Shown one piece after another: positions 27,698-37,203 of a stretch of DNA of 64,000 nt. Origin of the DNA: Anaerolineae bacterium (GTDB taxonomy: Bacteria; Chloroflexota; Anaerolineae; Aggregatilineales; Phototrophicaceae). Both the position numbers and the translations under genes were made by a program. The stretch spans positions 124,001-188,000 of the forward strand of contig JAJEAA010000015.1 in assembly GCA_022824365.1 (NCBI GenBank), given 5' to 3'. Under the pieces are notes generated by a model. It searched no databases, was not told the DNA's origin, and saw nothing but the letters and a program-made list of their open reading frames with translations. Each line of letters starts with the position of its first letter. The stretch's first letter is position 1.

Positions 27698-28552
27698 CTA
27701 CTCCTTGACCGCGCCGAAGGTCAAACCCATGACGATGTAGCGCTGCGCCAATATCACGATGATCGCCGACGGAATCAGCGTGATCATCGACATCGCCGCC
27801 AGCTCGCCCCAGTTGGTGCCCGTCACCGTGACGAACTCGGCCAAGCCCGTCGTGATCGTTCGCGCGTTGACGCTGGTCAGATTCGCCGCGAAAAGGTACT
27901 CGTTCCAAGCGAAGACCCAACTCAAGATGCCCGTCACCGCCAAGCCCGGCGCCGCCAGCGGAATAATCACATGACGCAATACGCCTCCCAAGCCCGCGCC
28001 ATCGATCATCGCCGCATCGTCTAATTCTATCGGGATGCCATCAACCACACCTTTGAGCAGCCAGATGGCGAAGGGCAGGTTAAAGACGCAGTAGAGCAGG
28101 ATCAAGCCGATCTGCGTATCGTAGAGCGTCCAATCGCCAATGCGGAAGGTGCGCGTGAACATGATGTAGAGCGGCAGCAGAAAGGCGGCCGGCGGCGCCA
28201 TGCGGTTGGTGATCAGCCAGAAAAAGATATTGTCTCTTCCGGTCAGCTTGTACCGCGACAGCGCGTAAGTCGCCAATAGCGCCAGCGCCATCACCAACAC
28301 GGCATTGCTGGTCGAGACCACCACCGAGTTGGTCATATAGCGCTGGAAGGTGCTATCGGTCAAGACGTTACTGTAATTCTCGGTGAAGAAGCGTGTGAGC
28401 GCCAGGTTGGGACGGGCGAAGAGTTCCACGCGGCTGCGCATGGAGACGACGAACATCCACCAGATCGGCAGCAGCGTCAAGATGGTCATAAAAATCCAGA
28501 CGCCGTAGGTGGCGGCGAGATGCCTTAGACGCTGCCGAGGAGTCGTCGTCAT
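27698..28552 (-). CDS. Carbohydrate ABC transporter permease, MalG type
   Basis: A 284-residue BPD_transp_1 permease with about six transmembrane helices. The EAA-loop equivalent that docks on the ATPase reads [20 protein letters not shown] followed by IIPLAAPGL. The start ATG overlaps the stop of the MalF-type gene by four bases, so the two are translationally coupled. No ATPase is encoded in this cluster, so it must borrow an MsmK/MalK-like ATPase encoded elsewhere. It imports the sugar caught by the receptor at 29577. The sugar is unknown. Confidence 0.94.
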   Translation of the reverse strand: MTTTPRQRLRHLAATYGVWIFMTILTLLPIWWMFVVSMRSRVELFARPNLALTRFFTENYSNVLTDSTFQRYMTNSVVVSTSNAVLVMALALLATYALSRYKLTGRDNIFFWLITNRMAPPAAFLLPLYIMFTRTFRIGDWTLYDTQIGLILLYCVFNLPFAIWLLKGVVDGIPIELDDAAMIDGAGLGGVLRHVIIPLAAPGLAVTGILSWVFAWNEYLFAANLTSVNARTITTGLAEFVTVTGTNWGELAAMSMITLIPSAIIVILAQRYIVMGLTFGAVKE

Positions 28553-29421
28553 TCAACTTCTCCCTTGCGCCGGCCCGAGATGGCGATGAACAGCAGCCAA
28601 CATAAGACGATAGTCAAGTACAAGGTGATAATCGATATCGAGGAGCCGTAGCCGTAATCGGTCCGCGGGAAGACCACCCGCCAAATATAGATGCCGGTGA
28701 AGCGCGTGCCCGGTCCGCCGCCGGCCAGCATCCAGACCTCATCCACCGTGCGGATCGCGTCCATGATGCGGATGAACACCGTCGTCAGCAGCACCGGGCG
28801 CAGGAAGGGCAGGGTGACGTACCAGAATACTTGAAAGCGATTGGCGCCATCGACTTTCGCCTGCTCCACCGGCTCTTTCGGGATCGCCGTCAAACCCGCC
28901 AGCATCGTCAGCGTCACGAAAGGCGTCCAATGCCAGACATCCATGATGACCGATGTCCACAAGGCTTGATCGGGATAGGTGCCGATCTGATATGTGAGAT
29001 CGAACCAGCGATCGAGGAAGAAGGGCGCCGGACCAAATCCGGGTATGACCAGCAGCCGCCAGATTGCGCCAACGGCGATCGGCGCCACCATCAGCGGCAA
29101 AGTGTGAATAACGCGAAATAAAGACTTGCCGGGGAAGTTCCGCGTCAGCATCTGCGCCAAGACGAAGCCGAGTACGATCTGGCTGCCGATAGCGAAAATA
29201 GCGAAGCGCATTGTAAGCCCGACAGAATGCAGAAAATCGTCATCGAAGACCAGACGCCGAAAATTGTCCAAACCATTGAAGACCAAACCATCGTCAGCCG
29301 AGAAGATATTCCACTGATTGAAGCCGACGAACAGGACGTATAAAAACGGCGCGAAGCCGAAGACAAGCAAAATGATTAATGTGGGGCTGAGCAATAACCA
29401 GCCGGTGCGCGAATCTCGCAT
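28549..29421 (-). CDS. Carbohydrate ABC transporter permease, MalF type
   Basis: A 290-residue permease with an N-terminal helix ([20 protein letters not shown]) and five more. The EAA loop is seen as [20 protein letters not shown] followed by TLPFLRPVL. It pairs with the MalG-type subunit encoded next. The binding-protein gene is upstream on the same strand, but 155 bases of palindromic repeats lie between them; these could stabilise the receptor message or reduce read-through. No unusual residues were noted. Confidence 0.94.
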   Translation of the reverse strand: MRDSRTGWLLLSPTLIILLVFGFAPFLYVLFVGFNQWNIFSADDGLVFNGLDNFRRLVFDDDFLHSVGLTMRFAIFAIGSQIVLGFVLAQMLTRNFPGKSLFRVIHTLPLMVAPIAVGAIWRLLVIPGFGPAPFFLDRWFDLTYQIGTYPDQALWTSVIMDVWHWTPFVTLTMLAGLTAIPKEPVEQAKVDGANRFQVFWYVTLPFLRPVLLTTVFIRIMDAIRTVDEVWMLAGGGPGTRFTGIYIWRVVFPRTDYGYGSSISIITLYLTIVLCWLLFIAISGRRKGEVE

Positions 29422-29457
29422 ACAAGCTTGCTTCCAGCTAGATTGCGATACTGTAAC

Positions 29458-29531
29458 GGGCGACCCGCCGGATCGCCCCTACATCTTCCAACTTAGAGAT
29501 ACTTGTAGGGGTCAGCCAGTGGCTGACCCAC
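29458..29531. repeat. Two adjacent palindromic repeats inside the sugar ABC operon (family A and relative)
   Basis: GGGCGACCCGCCGGATCGCC at 29458-29477, ending CCTAC at 29482, is a family A copy. GTAGGGGTCAGCCA and TGGCTGACCCAC at 29505-29531 form a second palindrome beginning with the same GTAGGGG. Both lie between the receptor and the first permease gene. Confidence 0.8.
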
Positions 29532-29576
29532 TCATATCGAACTTGGAGGTGGATAAATGTTGCTCGCGACTAACTG

Positions 29577-31013
29577 CTACATCCCATAGCCCAGACGCGA
29601 CAGTTCCTCATCCACCGCGGCCGCCGCCTGAGACAAGGCTTCTTCCGCAGTCAGCTCACCGAGTATCGCACGCTGAACGAAGGGATCAATGATCTCACGC
29701 ACCTGCGCGTGGAAGGGGAAGGGCGGCGCGCCGGCAAACAGCGGTCCCTGCTCTTCCAACAGCGTGTAATAACCATCAACCTTGGTATCCTGCTCGGCGA
29801 TCAAGGGATCGTCGAAGGTGGCGGTATGCGTGATGCGGGCGCCAGCGGCAGCCCATTCCGCCTGTACCGACGACTGGCCGATGAATTGCAGCCAGAGCAG
29901 GGTCGCTTCCTTGTTGCGCGAGGAATGCGGCACGCCAAAAGCGCCGCCATCGTAGTAGCCGATATAGCCTTCGCCCATCTCAGCCGCTTCAATGACGCCA
30001 GGCGCGGTGACAGGCAGGCGGACGCCAACATTGCCCGTAACGGCCGAGCGGCTCTCATCGGTGGCGATCCAGGCGGCGTTCTCGCCGTAAACCCAACCCT
30101 GCGCGGCGCGGCCAGCGGCGAAGCTCGACGCGACCTCGTCCCAGGTGCTTGATGTGGCTTCGGGCGGGGCGAAGGGCAGCAATCCCGTCCAGTAGCTCAA
30201 CGCCTCAATGGCGGTTTCGCCATCCAGCGCGCCGCCATTAGCGCTCTGCGCCGAACCCGTCTCCAGGTTGATGCCCCAGTTGTACAAGCCGAAGGAGGGA
30301 CCAATGCTCTCGAGGAATTCATAGGTCGAGGCGGGATGCCCGGTCGAACCCTGAACCGTCGTGCCCCAGAGGTCCATATCCATGCTCTCGCCGTAAGCGG
30401 TGAAGAATTCGGCGTTGTCGCGATACTGCTCGAAAGTCTCGGCCGGCGCCAGCGGGTAGCCGTACTCAGCCTCGAAGGCCGCCTGGATATCGGCATTCTC
30501 GAAGAGGTCCTTGCGATAGAGGTAGACCTTGACGAAAGCTTCCATCGGCACGCCGAAGAGATCGCCATCGGCGTTCTTGAAGTAATCGGCGAAGCTGGTG
30601 AAGGCGCTCTCATCATAGTCGGCGTAAGCCAGGTCCATGTTGTCAGCGGCGAACTGGGTCAAGTTGACCAGGTAGTCCTGCGCCAGGTAGGAGTAGATGA
30701 TGTCCTGTTCGATGTAAACAAAGTCGTAAATGCCGGTATTGGCTTCCATATCGTTGATCGCCTTGGAGTACATCTGGTCCCAAGACGTCGTCTCAAACTC
30801 GACGTTGATGCCGGTCAGTTCGGTGAATTGCGCGGCCAAAACATCGGCGACATAATTCGATGGCGGCGTGCTCTCGGATACGCCGCGGATGGTCGTGCCG
30901 GCGTAAGGCGCGGCCGCTTCCGCCCACCAGTCGTGCATGTCCGCTGTCACCAGGCTCATGTTGGCCAGCAACACGAAGGCGAGGAGCAGGACAAGGGTGA
31001 AAAGCTTCTTCAT
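29577..31013 (-). CDS. Extracellular solute-binding protein, family 1 (sugar)
   Basis: A 478-residue MalE/family-1 type receptor with a Sec signal peptide ([20 protein letters not shown], cut near ...LVTADM). The mature protein begins [20 protein letters not shown] and contains [22 protein letters not shown], characteristic of the family. The start is ATG 31013, with GGGAG seven bases before it; the in-frame ATG at 31067 would add 18 residues ahead of the signal. It delivers a sugar or oligosaccharide to the two permeases downstream. A candidate promoter (31086-31114) and an inverted-repeat operator (31060-31074) precede it. Confidence 0.94.
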   Translation of the reverse strand: MKKLFTLVLLLAFVLLANMSLVTADMHDWWAEAAAPYAGTTIRGVSESTPPSNYVADVLAAQFTELTGINVEFETTSWDQMYSKAINDMEANTGIYDFVYIEQDIIYSYLAQDYLVNLTQFAADNMDLAYADYDESAFTSFADYFKNADGDLFGVPMEAFVKVYLYRKDLFENADIQAAFEAEYGYPLAPAETFEQYRDNAEFFTAYGESMDMDLWGTTVQGSTGHPASTYEFLESIGPSFGLYNWGINLETGSAQSANGGALDGETAIEALSYWTGLLPFAPPEATSSTWDEVASSFAAGRAAQGWVYGENAAWIATDESRSAVTGNVGVRLPVTAPGVIEAAEMGEGYIGYYDGGAFGVPHSSRNKEATLLWLQFIGQSSVQAEWAAAGARITHTATFDDPLIAEQDTKVDGYYTLLEEQGPLFAGAPPFPFHAQVREIIDPFVQRAILGELTAEEALSQAAAAVDEELSRLGYGM

Positions 31014-31059
31014 GATTTGTCTCCCTGGACTAAATCGATCGTTGGATACAAATTGCAAC

Positions 31060-31074
31060 TGGAGCAACGCTCCA
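31060..31074. promoter_or_regulatory. Candidate operator TGGAGC-AAC-GCTCCA
   Basis: A perfect inverted repeat with six-base arms and a three-base centre lies just downstream of the -10 element of the minus-strand promoter, over or next to the predicted start point. This is the same arrangement as the operator at 17753-17766. The odd spacing is less typical of LacI-family operators. Confidence 0.5.
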
Positions 31075-31085
31075 AAGGCTAGTGA

Positions 31086-31114
31086 ATTGTATCAGATTAG
31101 TACGAAATTGTAAG
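31086..31114 (-). promoter_or_regulatory. Candidate sigma-70-type promoter for the sugar ABC operon
   Basis: On the minus strand, CTTACA (31114-31109) and TACAAT (31091-31086) are separated by 17 bases and match the -35 and -10 consensus at four and five of six positions. Transcription would begin near 31079 and lead into the binding-protein gene at 31013. Confidence 0.5.
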
Positions 31115-31163
31115 ACGTTGTTGTGTAGAGTCAAACGTATATGATTTGGAGGCAATAAAACAT

Positions 31164-31192
31164 TTGTGCTCAGGACTAATTTCTGGCATAAT
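31164..31192 (+). promoter_or_regulatory. Candidate extended -10 promoter for the third R-M module
   Basis: TTGTGC (31164-31169), a 17-base spacer ending in TGG, and CATAAT (31187-31192) give a -35, an extended -10 and a -10. Transcription would begin about 25 bases before the vsr start at 31224. Confidence 0.55.
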
Positions 31193-31223
31193 CTTGTAAA
31201 TGATTTGTGCATAGGCGCTTTGC

Positions 31224-31709
31224 TTGACTGACACCGTTAGCCCAGAAAAACGAAGCCAAGTGATGGCGAGGGTCGGAAGCAGGGATACCAAACCCGAGCT
31301 TCTGATAAGAAAGGGTCTGCATGCGAGAGGTTTCCGCTACCGCCTGCATGTTAAAGATCTTCCCGGCAAGCCCGATCTAGTATTTCCTCGCTATAAGGCA
31401 GTCATTCAGATTAATGGATGTTTCTGGCATGGTCATTCCTGCCCGCGATGTAGAATGCCAAATTCAAACACTGTGTATTGGAACCGGAAAATCGCAAGAA
31501 ATATGGAACGTGATATTTCAAATCGCCAGTCGCTCCTTAACGAAGGATGGCGTGTGCTGACAATATGGGAATGCGCGCTGACAGGTAAATGGAAACTAGG
31601 GCTGAATCAAGTAATCGAATTGGCGTCCGAGTGGCTGCTTTCGGCAATCTCATTTTGCGAGATTGAAGGCAAAGCAACACATACTAAGAACCGAGTTTCA
31701 ATATCATGA
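31224..31709 (+). CDS. vsr: Very short patch repair endonuclease (Vsr)
   Basis: A 161-residue Vsr homologue (E. coli Vsr has 156). It has TVSPEKRSQVMARVGSRDTK at the N-terminus, the catalytic D51 (GKPDLVFP), and H69 and H71 in CFWHGH with nearby zinc cysteines (CPRC). It nicks next to T:G mismatches that arise when 5-methylcytosine deaminates. The start is TTG 31224: an in-frame TAG at 31212 excludes anything further upstream, and no ATG fits. It overlaps the C5 methyltransferase gene by four bases (ATGA). That pairing is expected, since the methylase creates the mutable base. Confidence 0.95.
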   Translation: MTDTVSPEKRSQVMARVGSRDTKPELLIRKGLHARGFRYRLHVKDLPGKPDLVFPRYKAVIQINGCFWHGHSCPRCRMPNSNTVYWNRKIARNMERDISNRQSLLNEGWRVLTIWECALTGKWKLGLNQVIELASEWLLSAISFCEIEGKATHTKNRVSIS

Positions 31710-32686
31710 TCCGCGCTGTTGAATTCTTTGCTGGAATGGGGCTCATGAGGGCCGGGTTAGAATACGTCGGGATCAAAACGGTCTTCGCCAACGACATCGA
31801 CAAGACGAAAGCCAAACTCTATGTCGATAATTGGGGACGCGAAGAGTTGCACGTCGGCGATATACGCGCGCTGCATGGCGACTGTATCCCGGACGCTGAC
31901 CTTGTGACCGCGTCCTTTCCTTGTACGGATATGTCGCTTGCTGGACACTACAAGGGGTTAAACGGCGCTCAATCCAGCCTTGTCTTGGATTTCCTGCGGA
32001 TTCTCGATGAGATGGGCGCGCGCGCGCCCCGAACGCTCATGATCGAGAATGTTATGGGCTTTCTTACGGCAAACGGCGGCCGGGATTGGGAAACAGTTGT
32101 CGACGGGATTCACAAACTCGGTTATCAAAGCGCCCACATAATAGTTGACGCCAGCGCGTTCGTCCCGCAGAGTCGCGCTAGAGTTTTCTTGTTCGGTCAT
32201 AAGGGGGGCATTGAATTGCCCGAGCCACCGGAAATCCGTAAAGACCTCCGATTAGAAAATATCGCAGAAGAGCATGGGGATTGGTGGCCGCCCGACCGCC
32301 TCCGCGCCTTTCTGCAAACTCTATCGCCCATACAATCCAAGCGTGTTTCAGGATACCAACGGCGTTTCTGGCCAGGGTACTACGGCGCTTTTCGGCGCAC
32401 TCGCAGAGGGCGGGCTGTCTGGGAAGTGCGAGCTGACGAAATCGCCGGGACCTTGCGCACGACGCGCGGCGGCTCGGCGAAGCAAGCTATTGTTCGCGCT
32501 GGGCGTGGAGACATAGCGGTCCGCTGGATGAGCTTGACCGAATATGCTCGGTTGCAAGGCGCTGAGCATTTGCGCTACGACTCGGTAACTCCCTCACAGG
32601 CGATGTTCGCGCTTGGCGACGCAGTGTGTGTTCCCGTCATTGAATGGCTGGCAAAGCATTGTCTAATGCCGTTGTTGTGCCAATGA
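31706..32686 (+). CDS. DNA (cytosine-5) methyltransferase
   Basis: A 326-residue C5 methyltransferase with motif I FAGMG (8-12), the catalytic Cys73 in SFPCTDMSLAG, motif VI ENV (114-116), QSRARVF as motif VIII, and a C-terminal motif IX/X region (RGGSAKQAIVRAG, then YARLQGAEHLRY). It shares four-base ATGA overlaps with vsr upstream and with the GIY-YIG gene downstream, so the three are translated as a unit. The target recognition region between about 185 and 265 is short and its sequence specificity is unknown. Confidence 0.96.
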   Translation: MIRAVEFFAGMGLMRAGLEYVGIKTVFANDIDKTKAKLYVDNWGREELHVGDIRALHGDCIPDADLVTASFPCTDMSLAGHYKGLNGAQSSLVLDFLRILDEMGARAPRTLMIENVMGFLTANGGRDWETVVDGIHKLGYQSAHIIVDASAFVPQSRARVFLFGHKGGIELPEPPEIRKDLRLENIAEEHGDWWPPDRLRAFLQTLSPIQSKRVSGYQRRFWPGYYGAFRRTRRGRAVWEVRADEIAGTLRTTRGGSAKQAIVRAGRGDIAVRWMSLTEYARLQGAEHLRYDSVTPSQAMFALGDAVCVPVIEWLAKHCLMPLLCQ

Positions 32687-33333
32687 TCCCGAAAAAAGAA
32701 CCGGAAGAAGTCACTGCCCTGTATGTCGGTGTTACAAATGCGATGAACACCGACTACGGTGATGGTCGCCGAGTAGGGGACTGCAAATGCGGTGTCTATC
32801 TGTTTTATGATTATGACGGCGAACCAATCTACGTCGGTCGAACGGAGGAGAAACTGCGAGGACGCATTCGCCGACACTTAACGAATCAGCGGACCGACGC
32901 TGTTGCAATGAGCGTGCTTGATCCCTTCGAGGTGGCAGAACTTGAAATGTGGCCATTTTGGGAATTGGAATCCGCTGGAAAAGCCGAAGTTAAGGCAACG
33001 CTTGATCGCGCGGAATACACTGTCTATCTGAAGGCATTGCGAGAGTCTCAGTTCGGTGTTGTCCTTAACGAGAAAGAGATTAAGCCTACCGATGAAACTG
33101 ACCTGCCAAAATCGGTTCGCGTGTCCGTTTTGCCAGAAGAACTTAGGAGAAAGCGCGAACATCCCGACATTCGACTGGCGCGGCGAGCGCGAACAATTGC
33201 CAATCTCGCCCGTGTCATCAGTGAGCGTAGCGTGAAACCGGGCATTAGGCGTACCCTGTGGGCGCAAGCTCGGCGACTCGAACACCTAGCGAAGATTCGG
33301 CTAGAAGATTTTGAACAGCTAGACGGGTCCTAA
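32683..33333 (+). CDS. GIY-YIG nuclease, probable restriction endonuclease of the C5 system
   Basis: A 216-residue protein with the GIY-YIG catalytic set: G-V-Y (37-39), Y-V-G (50-52), Arg at 61 or 64, Glu111 (DRAEYTVYL) and Asn129 (VVLNEKE). ATG 32683 overlaps the methylase stop as ATGA; an earlier in-frame ATG at 32644 would overlap by 43 bases. GIY-YIG restriction enzymes such as Eco29kI, Cfr42I and Hpy188I are paired with modification enzymes, but this protein is not close to the one I can recall (Eco29kI). Its place as last gene after vsr and a C5 methylase supports a restriction role. The Arg/Lys-rich C-terminus may bind DNA. Confidence 0.85.
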   Translation: MIPKKEPEEVTALYVGVTNAMNTDYGDGRRVGDCKCGVYLFYDYDGEPIYVGRTEEKLRGRIRRHLTNQRTDAVAMSVLDPFEVAELEMWPFWELESAGKAEVKATLDRAEYTVYLKALRESQFGVVLNEKEIKPTDETDLPKSVRVSVLPEELRRKREHPDIRLARRARTIANLARVISERSVKPGIRRTLWAQARRLEHLAKIRLEDFEQLDGS

Positions 33334-33346
33334 CTGTCCAGGTTGC

Positions 33347-34693
33347 CTACTGCCCACTCGCCCGCGTGATCGCGTCGCCCATCGTATTGACCACGATATC
33401 CACTTCCTCCGCGCTAATGCAAAGCGGCGGCGCAAAGCAGATCGACGGACCTATCGGCCGCGCGCGCAAACCCATGTCAAGCGCCGCGTTGCTGATCTTC
33501 TCCGCCATACCCGCGTCGCCTTCGCGGCTCTCCTTGCTCGCGACCACATCAATCCCCGCCATCAAGCCCAAGCCGCGCGCATTGTCGATATTGGGGAACT
33601 CATCCTCCAGCGACCCCAAGCCCTCCAGCAGGCGTTCGCCCATGACCCGGCTATTCTCCAGCAAACCATCGCGCTCAATGATGTCGATATTGGCGATGCC
33701 GACCGCGCATGCCGCCGCGTGCCCGGAATAAGTGTAGCCGTGCATCCAACTCTGATCTTCCGGCGCGCTGTTGATGACATCGCGGATTTCATCCGTCACC
33801 TGAATGCCGCCCAACGGCATATACCCGCTGGTCACACCCTTGGCGAATTGCATGATATCGGGGTTGATGCCGAAGGCGTCGCAGCCGAACCAGTTGCCGG
33901 TCCGCCCGAAGCCGCAGATCACCTCATCGGCGATAAACAAGACCTCGTATTTCTTGCAGATTTCCTGCACCTGATCAAAATACCCGTCATCCGCCAGGAT
34001 CACGCCGCCTGCGCCTTGAATAGGCTCGCTGATGAAGGCCGCCACCGTCTCCGGCCCCTCGCGCAGGATCGTCTCTTCCAATTCGCGGGCCGCCGCCTGC
34101 CCCACACTCTCGCCATCCCGACGCTCGCCCTCATAGCGATACGCGTTCGGATTCGGCACATGGACGAAGCCATCCAAAACGCCGCCGAACATGGTATGAA
34201 ACTTGCTCATGCCGGTCGCGCTGGTGGCCGCCAGCGTCATGCCATGATAACCCTGCAGGCGCGAAATGATCTTGGTCTTCTTCACTTTGCCCAGTTGCTG
34301 CCAATAGAAGCGCGCCGTCTTGAATGAAGTATCGCTGGATTCGGAGCCGCCGGACGTGAAATTGGTGAAATTCATATTCGGGCGGAAGAAACCGGCCAGC
34401 TTATCAGCCAACTGCGCCGATGGCGGGTTGGTCATGCCGGCGAAACCGGAACTGTAAGCGATATCAAGCATCTGCTCATACGCGACCTGAGCCAACTCGC
34501 GGTTGCCGTAACCGATGTTCACATTCCACAGGCTGGCCATCGAATCAAGAATCTTGCGGCCGTCAGTCGTATACAGCCAGACGCCATCGCCTTTCTCCAC
34601 CATGACGGCGTTCTCGGTCCGCGACGGATGGTACATGGGATGCAGTTGCCGCTCGTCTTGCTCAACCAACATAGCGTGGTTCTGTTCGCTCAT
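33347..34693 (-). CDS. Class III (omega-amino acid) aminotransferase
   Basis: A PLP enzyme of 448 residues from the preferred ATG 34693 (MSEQNHAML). Other in-frame ATGs upstream to 34741 cannot be excluded. Diagnostic segments are TSGGSESSDTSFKTARFYWQ, the Asp-containing FIADEVICGFGRTG that holds the pyridine nitrogen, and the Schiff-base Lys in QFAKGVTSGYMPLGG. Class III enzymes move amino groups from omega-amino acids, putrescine or similar amines to pyruvate or 2-oxoglutarate. The gene is convergent with the R-M module, 13 bases apart, and has no obvious operon partner. Confidence 0.94.
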   Translation of the reverse strand: MSEQNHAMLVEQDERQLHPMYHPSRTENAVMVEKGDGVWLYTTDGRKILDSMASLWNVNIGYGNRELAQVAYEQMLDIAYSSGFAGMTNPPSAQLADKLAGFFRPNMNFTNFTSGGSESSDTSFKTARFYWQQLGKVKKTKIISRLQGYHGMTLAATSATGMSKFHTMFGGVLDGFVHVPNPNAYRYEGERRDGESVGQAAARELEETILREGPETVAAFISEPIQGAGGVILADDGYFDQVQEICKKYEVLFIADEVICGFGRTGNWFGCDAFGINPDIMQFAKGVTSGYMPLGGIQVTDEIRDVINSAPEDQSWMHGYTYSGHAAACAVGIANIDIIERDGLLENSRVMGERLLEGLGSLEDEFPNIDNARGLGLMAGIDVVASKESREGDAGMAEKISNAALDMGLRARPIGPSICFAPPLCISAEEVDIVVNTMGDAITRASGQ

Positions 34694-34794
34694 CGCTCCG
34701 CTCTCTCTCATCATCGTGACCTGCTCTGAATTGTGCCGCAAATCATAGCTGATTCAGCCGGGATTTTCGACTGTGCGCTACTGGAAATCTCGTG

Positions 34795-35838
34795 TCAAGT
34801 CCGCTTGAGCGCATCCTTCAGCCAACGCGGCAGCAGGCGCGCCAGCCAGCCCTTTAAGCGAATCCGCGCTTGTCGCAGCCGCAGCGACGGTCCATTCGCC
34901 GCCATCACGATGTATCGACCGACTTGGTAGCGCCGCGACTTGAGCAGCGCCTCGATGTCAGCGCTCGCCCGAATCTCATAGTCCGAGTCGGGCTCGTTGA
35001 TATCTCGCCACATCTGCTCGACTTGGGGCGGATGCGAGCCGCGATAATGGTACAGGCAGCCGGGAAAGTCGTCGACATTATGCAGATGGTAGGGGCGCCA
35101 CAGCGAAAAATAGGCCTCTTCCATCCAGGTTAAGGCGTCGCGCCGTTTCGCCCATTCCGCCTCGCGGTAATAGGCGCACTTCTCCCGCACTTGCTTCGGC
35201 AGCAGCAGCGAATAGTGATACAAGTTGACGCCCCGCGCCGCCATTTTCTCGCCGCTGAGCCAGTGCAGGCTGCGCAGGTCGCGCCCGCGCTCATCCAACA
35301 CCGTCGGCGGCCGATGGCTGACATAGCGGTAGCCCGCGCCCCATTTGAACAGCCGGTGAAATTGTCCATCGCCGCGCCGCAGATACCAGCTATCGACACA
35401 ATAATTCGGCGCTCCCCAGAAAGTGATCGTGTCAAACGATAGCGCCGATATGCTCGGATCCGACTTCAGCAGCGCTCTTACCGCCTCGATATCGGCCGGC
35501 TGATAGAACTCGTCCACATCGACCTGCCACAGATAGTCGCCGGTCGCGCGCTCGGCATAGGCTTGCGACATCTCGTCCTTCTCCGTCCAGAAGCCATCGC
35601 GCGTCACGATAATCAGCTTGTCGTCCGGGTCTTCCTCCGCCTTGAAATTGCGCAGGGTTTGCAGCGTGTCATCCAGCGAATGTCCCTCGGGGGTCGCCAC
35701 CTGCCTCGCGCCCGGCGCCGCCCCTTCCACCACGATGATCTCATGCGCGTGGGGATACAAGGCGCGCAAGGCGTAGCGCAAGAATGGCTCGCCATTGAGC
35801 GCGATAATGCCAAAAGTGATGCGTGGAAGCTGGCTCAT
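34795..35838 (-). CDS. Glycosyltransferase, GT2-like
   Basis: A 347-residue protein with a GT-A fold beginning ITFGIIALNGEPFLRYAL, a DxD-type motif in WQVDVDEFY, and RLFKWGAGYRYVSH. It has a basic C-terminus (RLLPRWLKDALKRT) that may sit at the membrane. Its start overlaps the end of the GT4 gene by four bases, so both are translated together and probably build the same surface glycan. The acceptor and sugar are unknown. It is shorter on recognisable acceptor motifs than the GT2 enzyme at 15146. Confidence 0.85.
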   Translation of the reverse strand: MSQLPRITFGIIALNGEPFLRYALRALYPHAHEIIVVEGAAPGARQVATPEGHSLDDTLQTLRNFKAEEDPDDKLIIVTRDGFWTEKDEMSQAYAERATGDYLWQVDVDEFYQPADIEAVRALLKSDPSISALSFDTITFWGAPNYCVDSWYLRRGDGQFHRLFKWGAGYRYVSHRPPTVLDERGRDLRSLHWLSGEKMAARGVNLYHYSLLLPKQVREKCAYYREAEWAKRRDALTWMEEAYFSLWRPYHLHNVDDFPGCLYHYRGSHPPQVEQMWRDINEPDSDYEIRASADIEALLKSRRYQVGRYIVMAANGPSLRLRQARIRLKGWLARLLPRWLKDALKRT

Positions 35839-37076
35839 GCGCTTTGACCGAGTAGCGATTGATACAGCGCGATATATTGCTGGGCGATCTGCCCTTCGCC
35901 ATAACGCGCCACGATGTCCTCATGCAGCTTTTCGCGCGACCAGGATTGCGCCAGCGTCCACTCGATGCCGCGCAGCAGATCCACGCTGTCCCGCAGCTTG
36001 GCCACGTAGCCGTTCTGCTGATGCCGCACGATATCGACCGCGCCTGAGCCGTCAAAGGTGACGCAGGGCGTCCCGCTCGCCAGCGCCTCGGCAAGCGTAT
36101 TGCCGAAAGCCTCTTGCAGGGTCGGCAGGACGTAAACATCACAAGCCCCGTAAAGCAAGCTCAAGCTCAACTCGTCCTGCAGCGCGCCGATCTGATGAAT
36201 CGGCAGCGGCAGTTGCAGGTCGGCATTTTGCTCGCCGCCAAATATGACAAGTTCCGCGCCCCCTTCATCCTCCAATCCGCTCAACGCCTCGCGCAAATAA
36301 GCGTAACCTTTGCGTCGGTCGCTCGTGCCGCCAATCGCGCCAAAGAGAATGAGCTTCTTGTCAGCCGGCAAGTTGAAAGCCTGCCGCGCCGCCGTTTTGT
36401 CAATCGGCTTGAAGACCTTTGGATCGACCAAATTGCCGATGACTTCGATCCGCCGCTCTTTCATCACGGCGCTTTCTCGGGCGCAATCCGCCAGCCAGCG
36501 GCTCAAGCAGACGATAGTCATGGACGCCTTAGACCAGTGTCGCTGCTTCGCGCTGCTGACGCGGCGACTGATGTCAGCAGCAGCCGGCGAAAGCAACTGC
36601 GGGCAGTTCCCGCAATTCCCGCGGAATCTTGAGCAATCGCCGGTGTAGTGACAGCCGCCGGTGAGCGCCCACATATCTTGCAGCGTCCAGACGATCGGCG
36701 CGTGGATCTTTGCCAGCTCGCTCACGGGCAAGTAGTTATCGCCGACCCACTGCAAATGCGCTATGTCCGGCTCAAATGCGTTGATGACCTCCGCAATCGG
36801 GTAGTCATATAGATTGAGGCTCCAGTGCCCGCTTTCCGGATGCTGTGGATTGGCCGCCAGCCGCCGATGATGACGTTGCTCGGCCAGCCGCCGCCTAGCT
36901 CGTTGCCAGCGGTTCAAATACGACGAGAGCCGCTGCACCTTCGGGTCGGATGTCACCTTGCGCAGCACCAGCATCTGACTCTCGACGCCGGCTCTTTGCA
37001 GCGCCTGATGCAAGCGATAGGCGCCGATGGCCGCCCCGCCCGAGCGATCGCTTGTCGCTAACTGCAGTACTTTCAT
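35835..37076 (-). CDS. Glycosyltransferase family 4 protein
   Basis: A 413-residue GT-B enzyme. The N-terminal domain begins MKVLQLATSDRSGGAAIGAY, and the C-terminal domain has LILFGAIGGTSDRRKGYAYL and the E-x7-E donor-site motif EAFGNTLAE. ADP- or UDP-type sugars are usual donors. It is the first gene of a two-gene glycosyltransferase unit and is divergent from the MenA-like gene at 37204, with 127 bases between. A cluster of cysteines near residues 142-159 (CHYTGDCSRFRGNCGNCPQL) is a familiar feature of one GT4 subgroup. Confidence 0.93.
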   Translation of the reverse strand: MKVLQLATSDRSGGAAIGAYRLHQALQRAGVESQMLVLRKVTSDPKVQRLSSYLNRWQRARRRLAEQRHHRRLAANPQHPESGHWSLNLYDYPIAEVINAFEPDIAHLQWVGDNYLPVSELAKIHAPIVWTLQDMWALTGGCHYTGDCSRFRGNCGNCPQLLSPAAADISRRVSSAKQRHWSKASMTIVCLSRWLADCARESAVMKERRIEVIGNLVDPKVFKPIDKTAARQAFNLPADKKLILFGAIGGTSDRRKGYAYLREALSGLEDEGGAELVIFGGEQNADLQLPLPIHQIGALQDELSLSLLYGACDVYVLPTLQEAFGNTLAEALASGTPCVTFDGSGAVDIVRHQQNGYVAKLRDSVDLLRGIEWTLAQSWSREKLHEDIVARYGEGQIAQQYIALYQSLLGQSA

Positions 37077-37203
37077 GGAATCCCTTGCCTGTTTCGCGCC
37101 TCCTGCGATTATACACAGTCATCGATTGCTGATTCAGCAGAGAGCGGGGAATAAGCCTGTCATTGAACTTGCCAGGGCGTATACTTGGATTGGGATATAA
37201 CCG

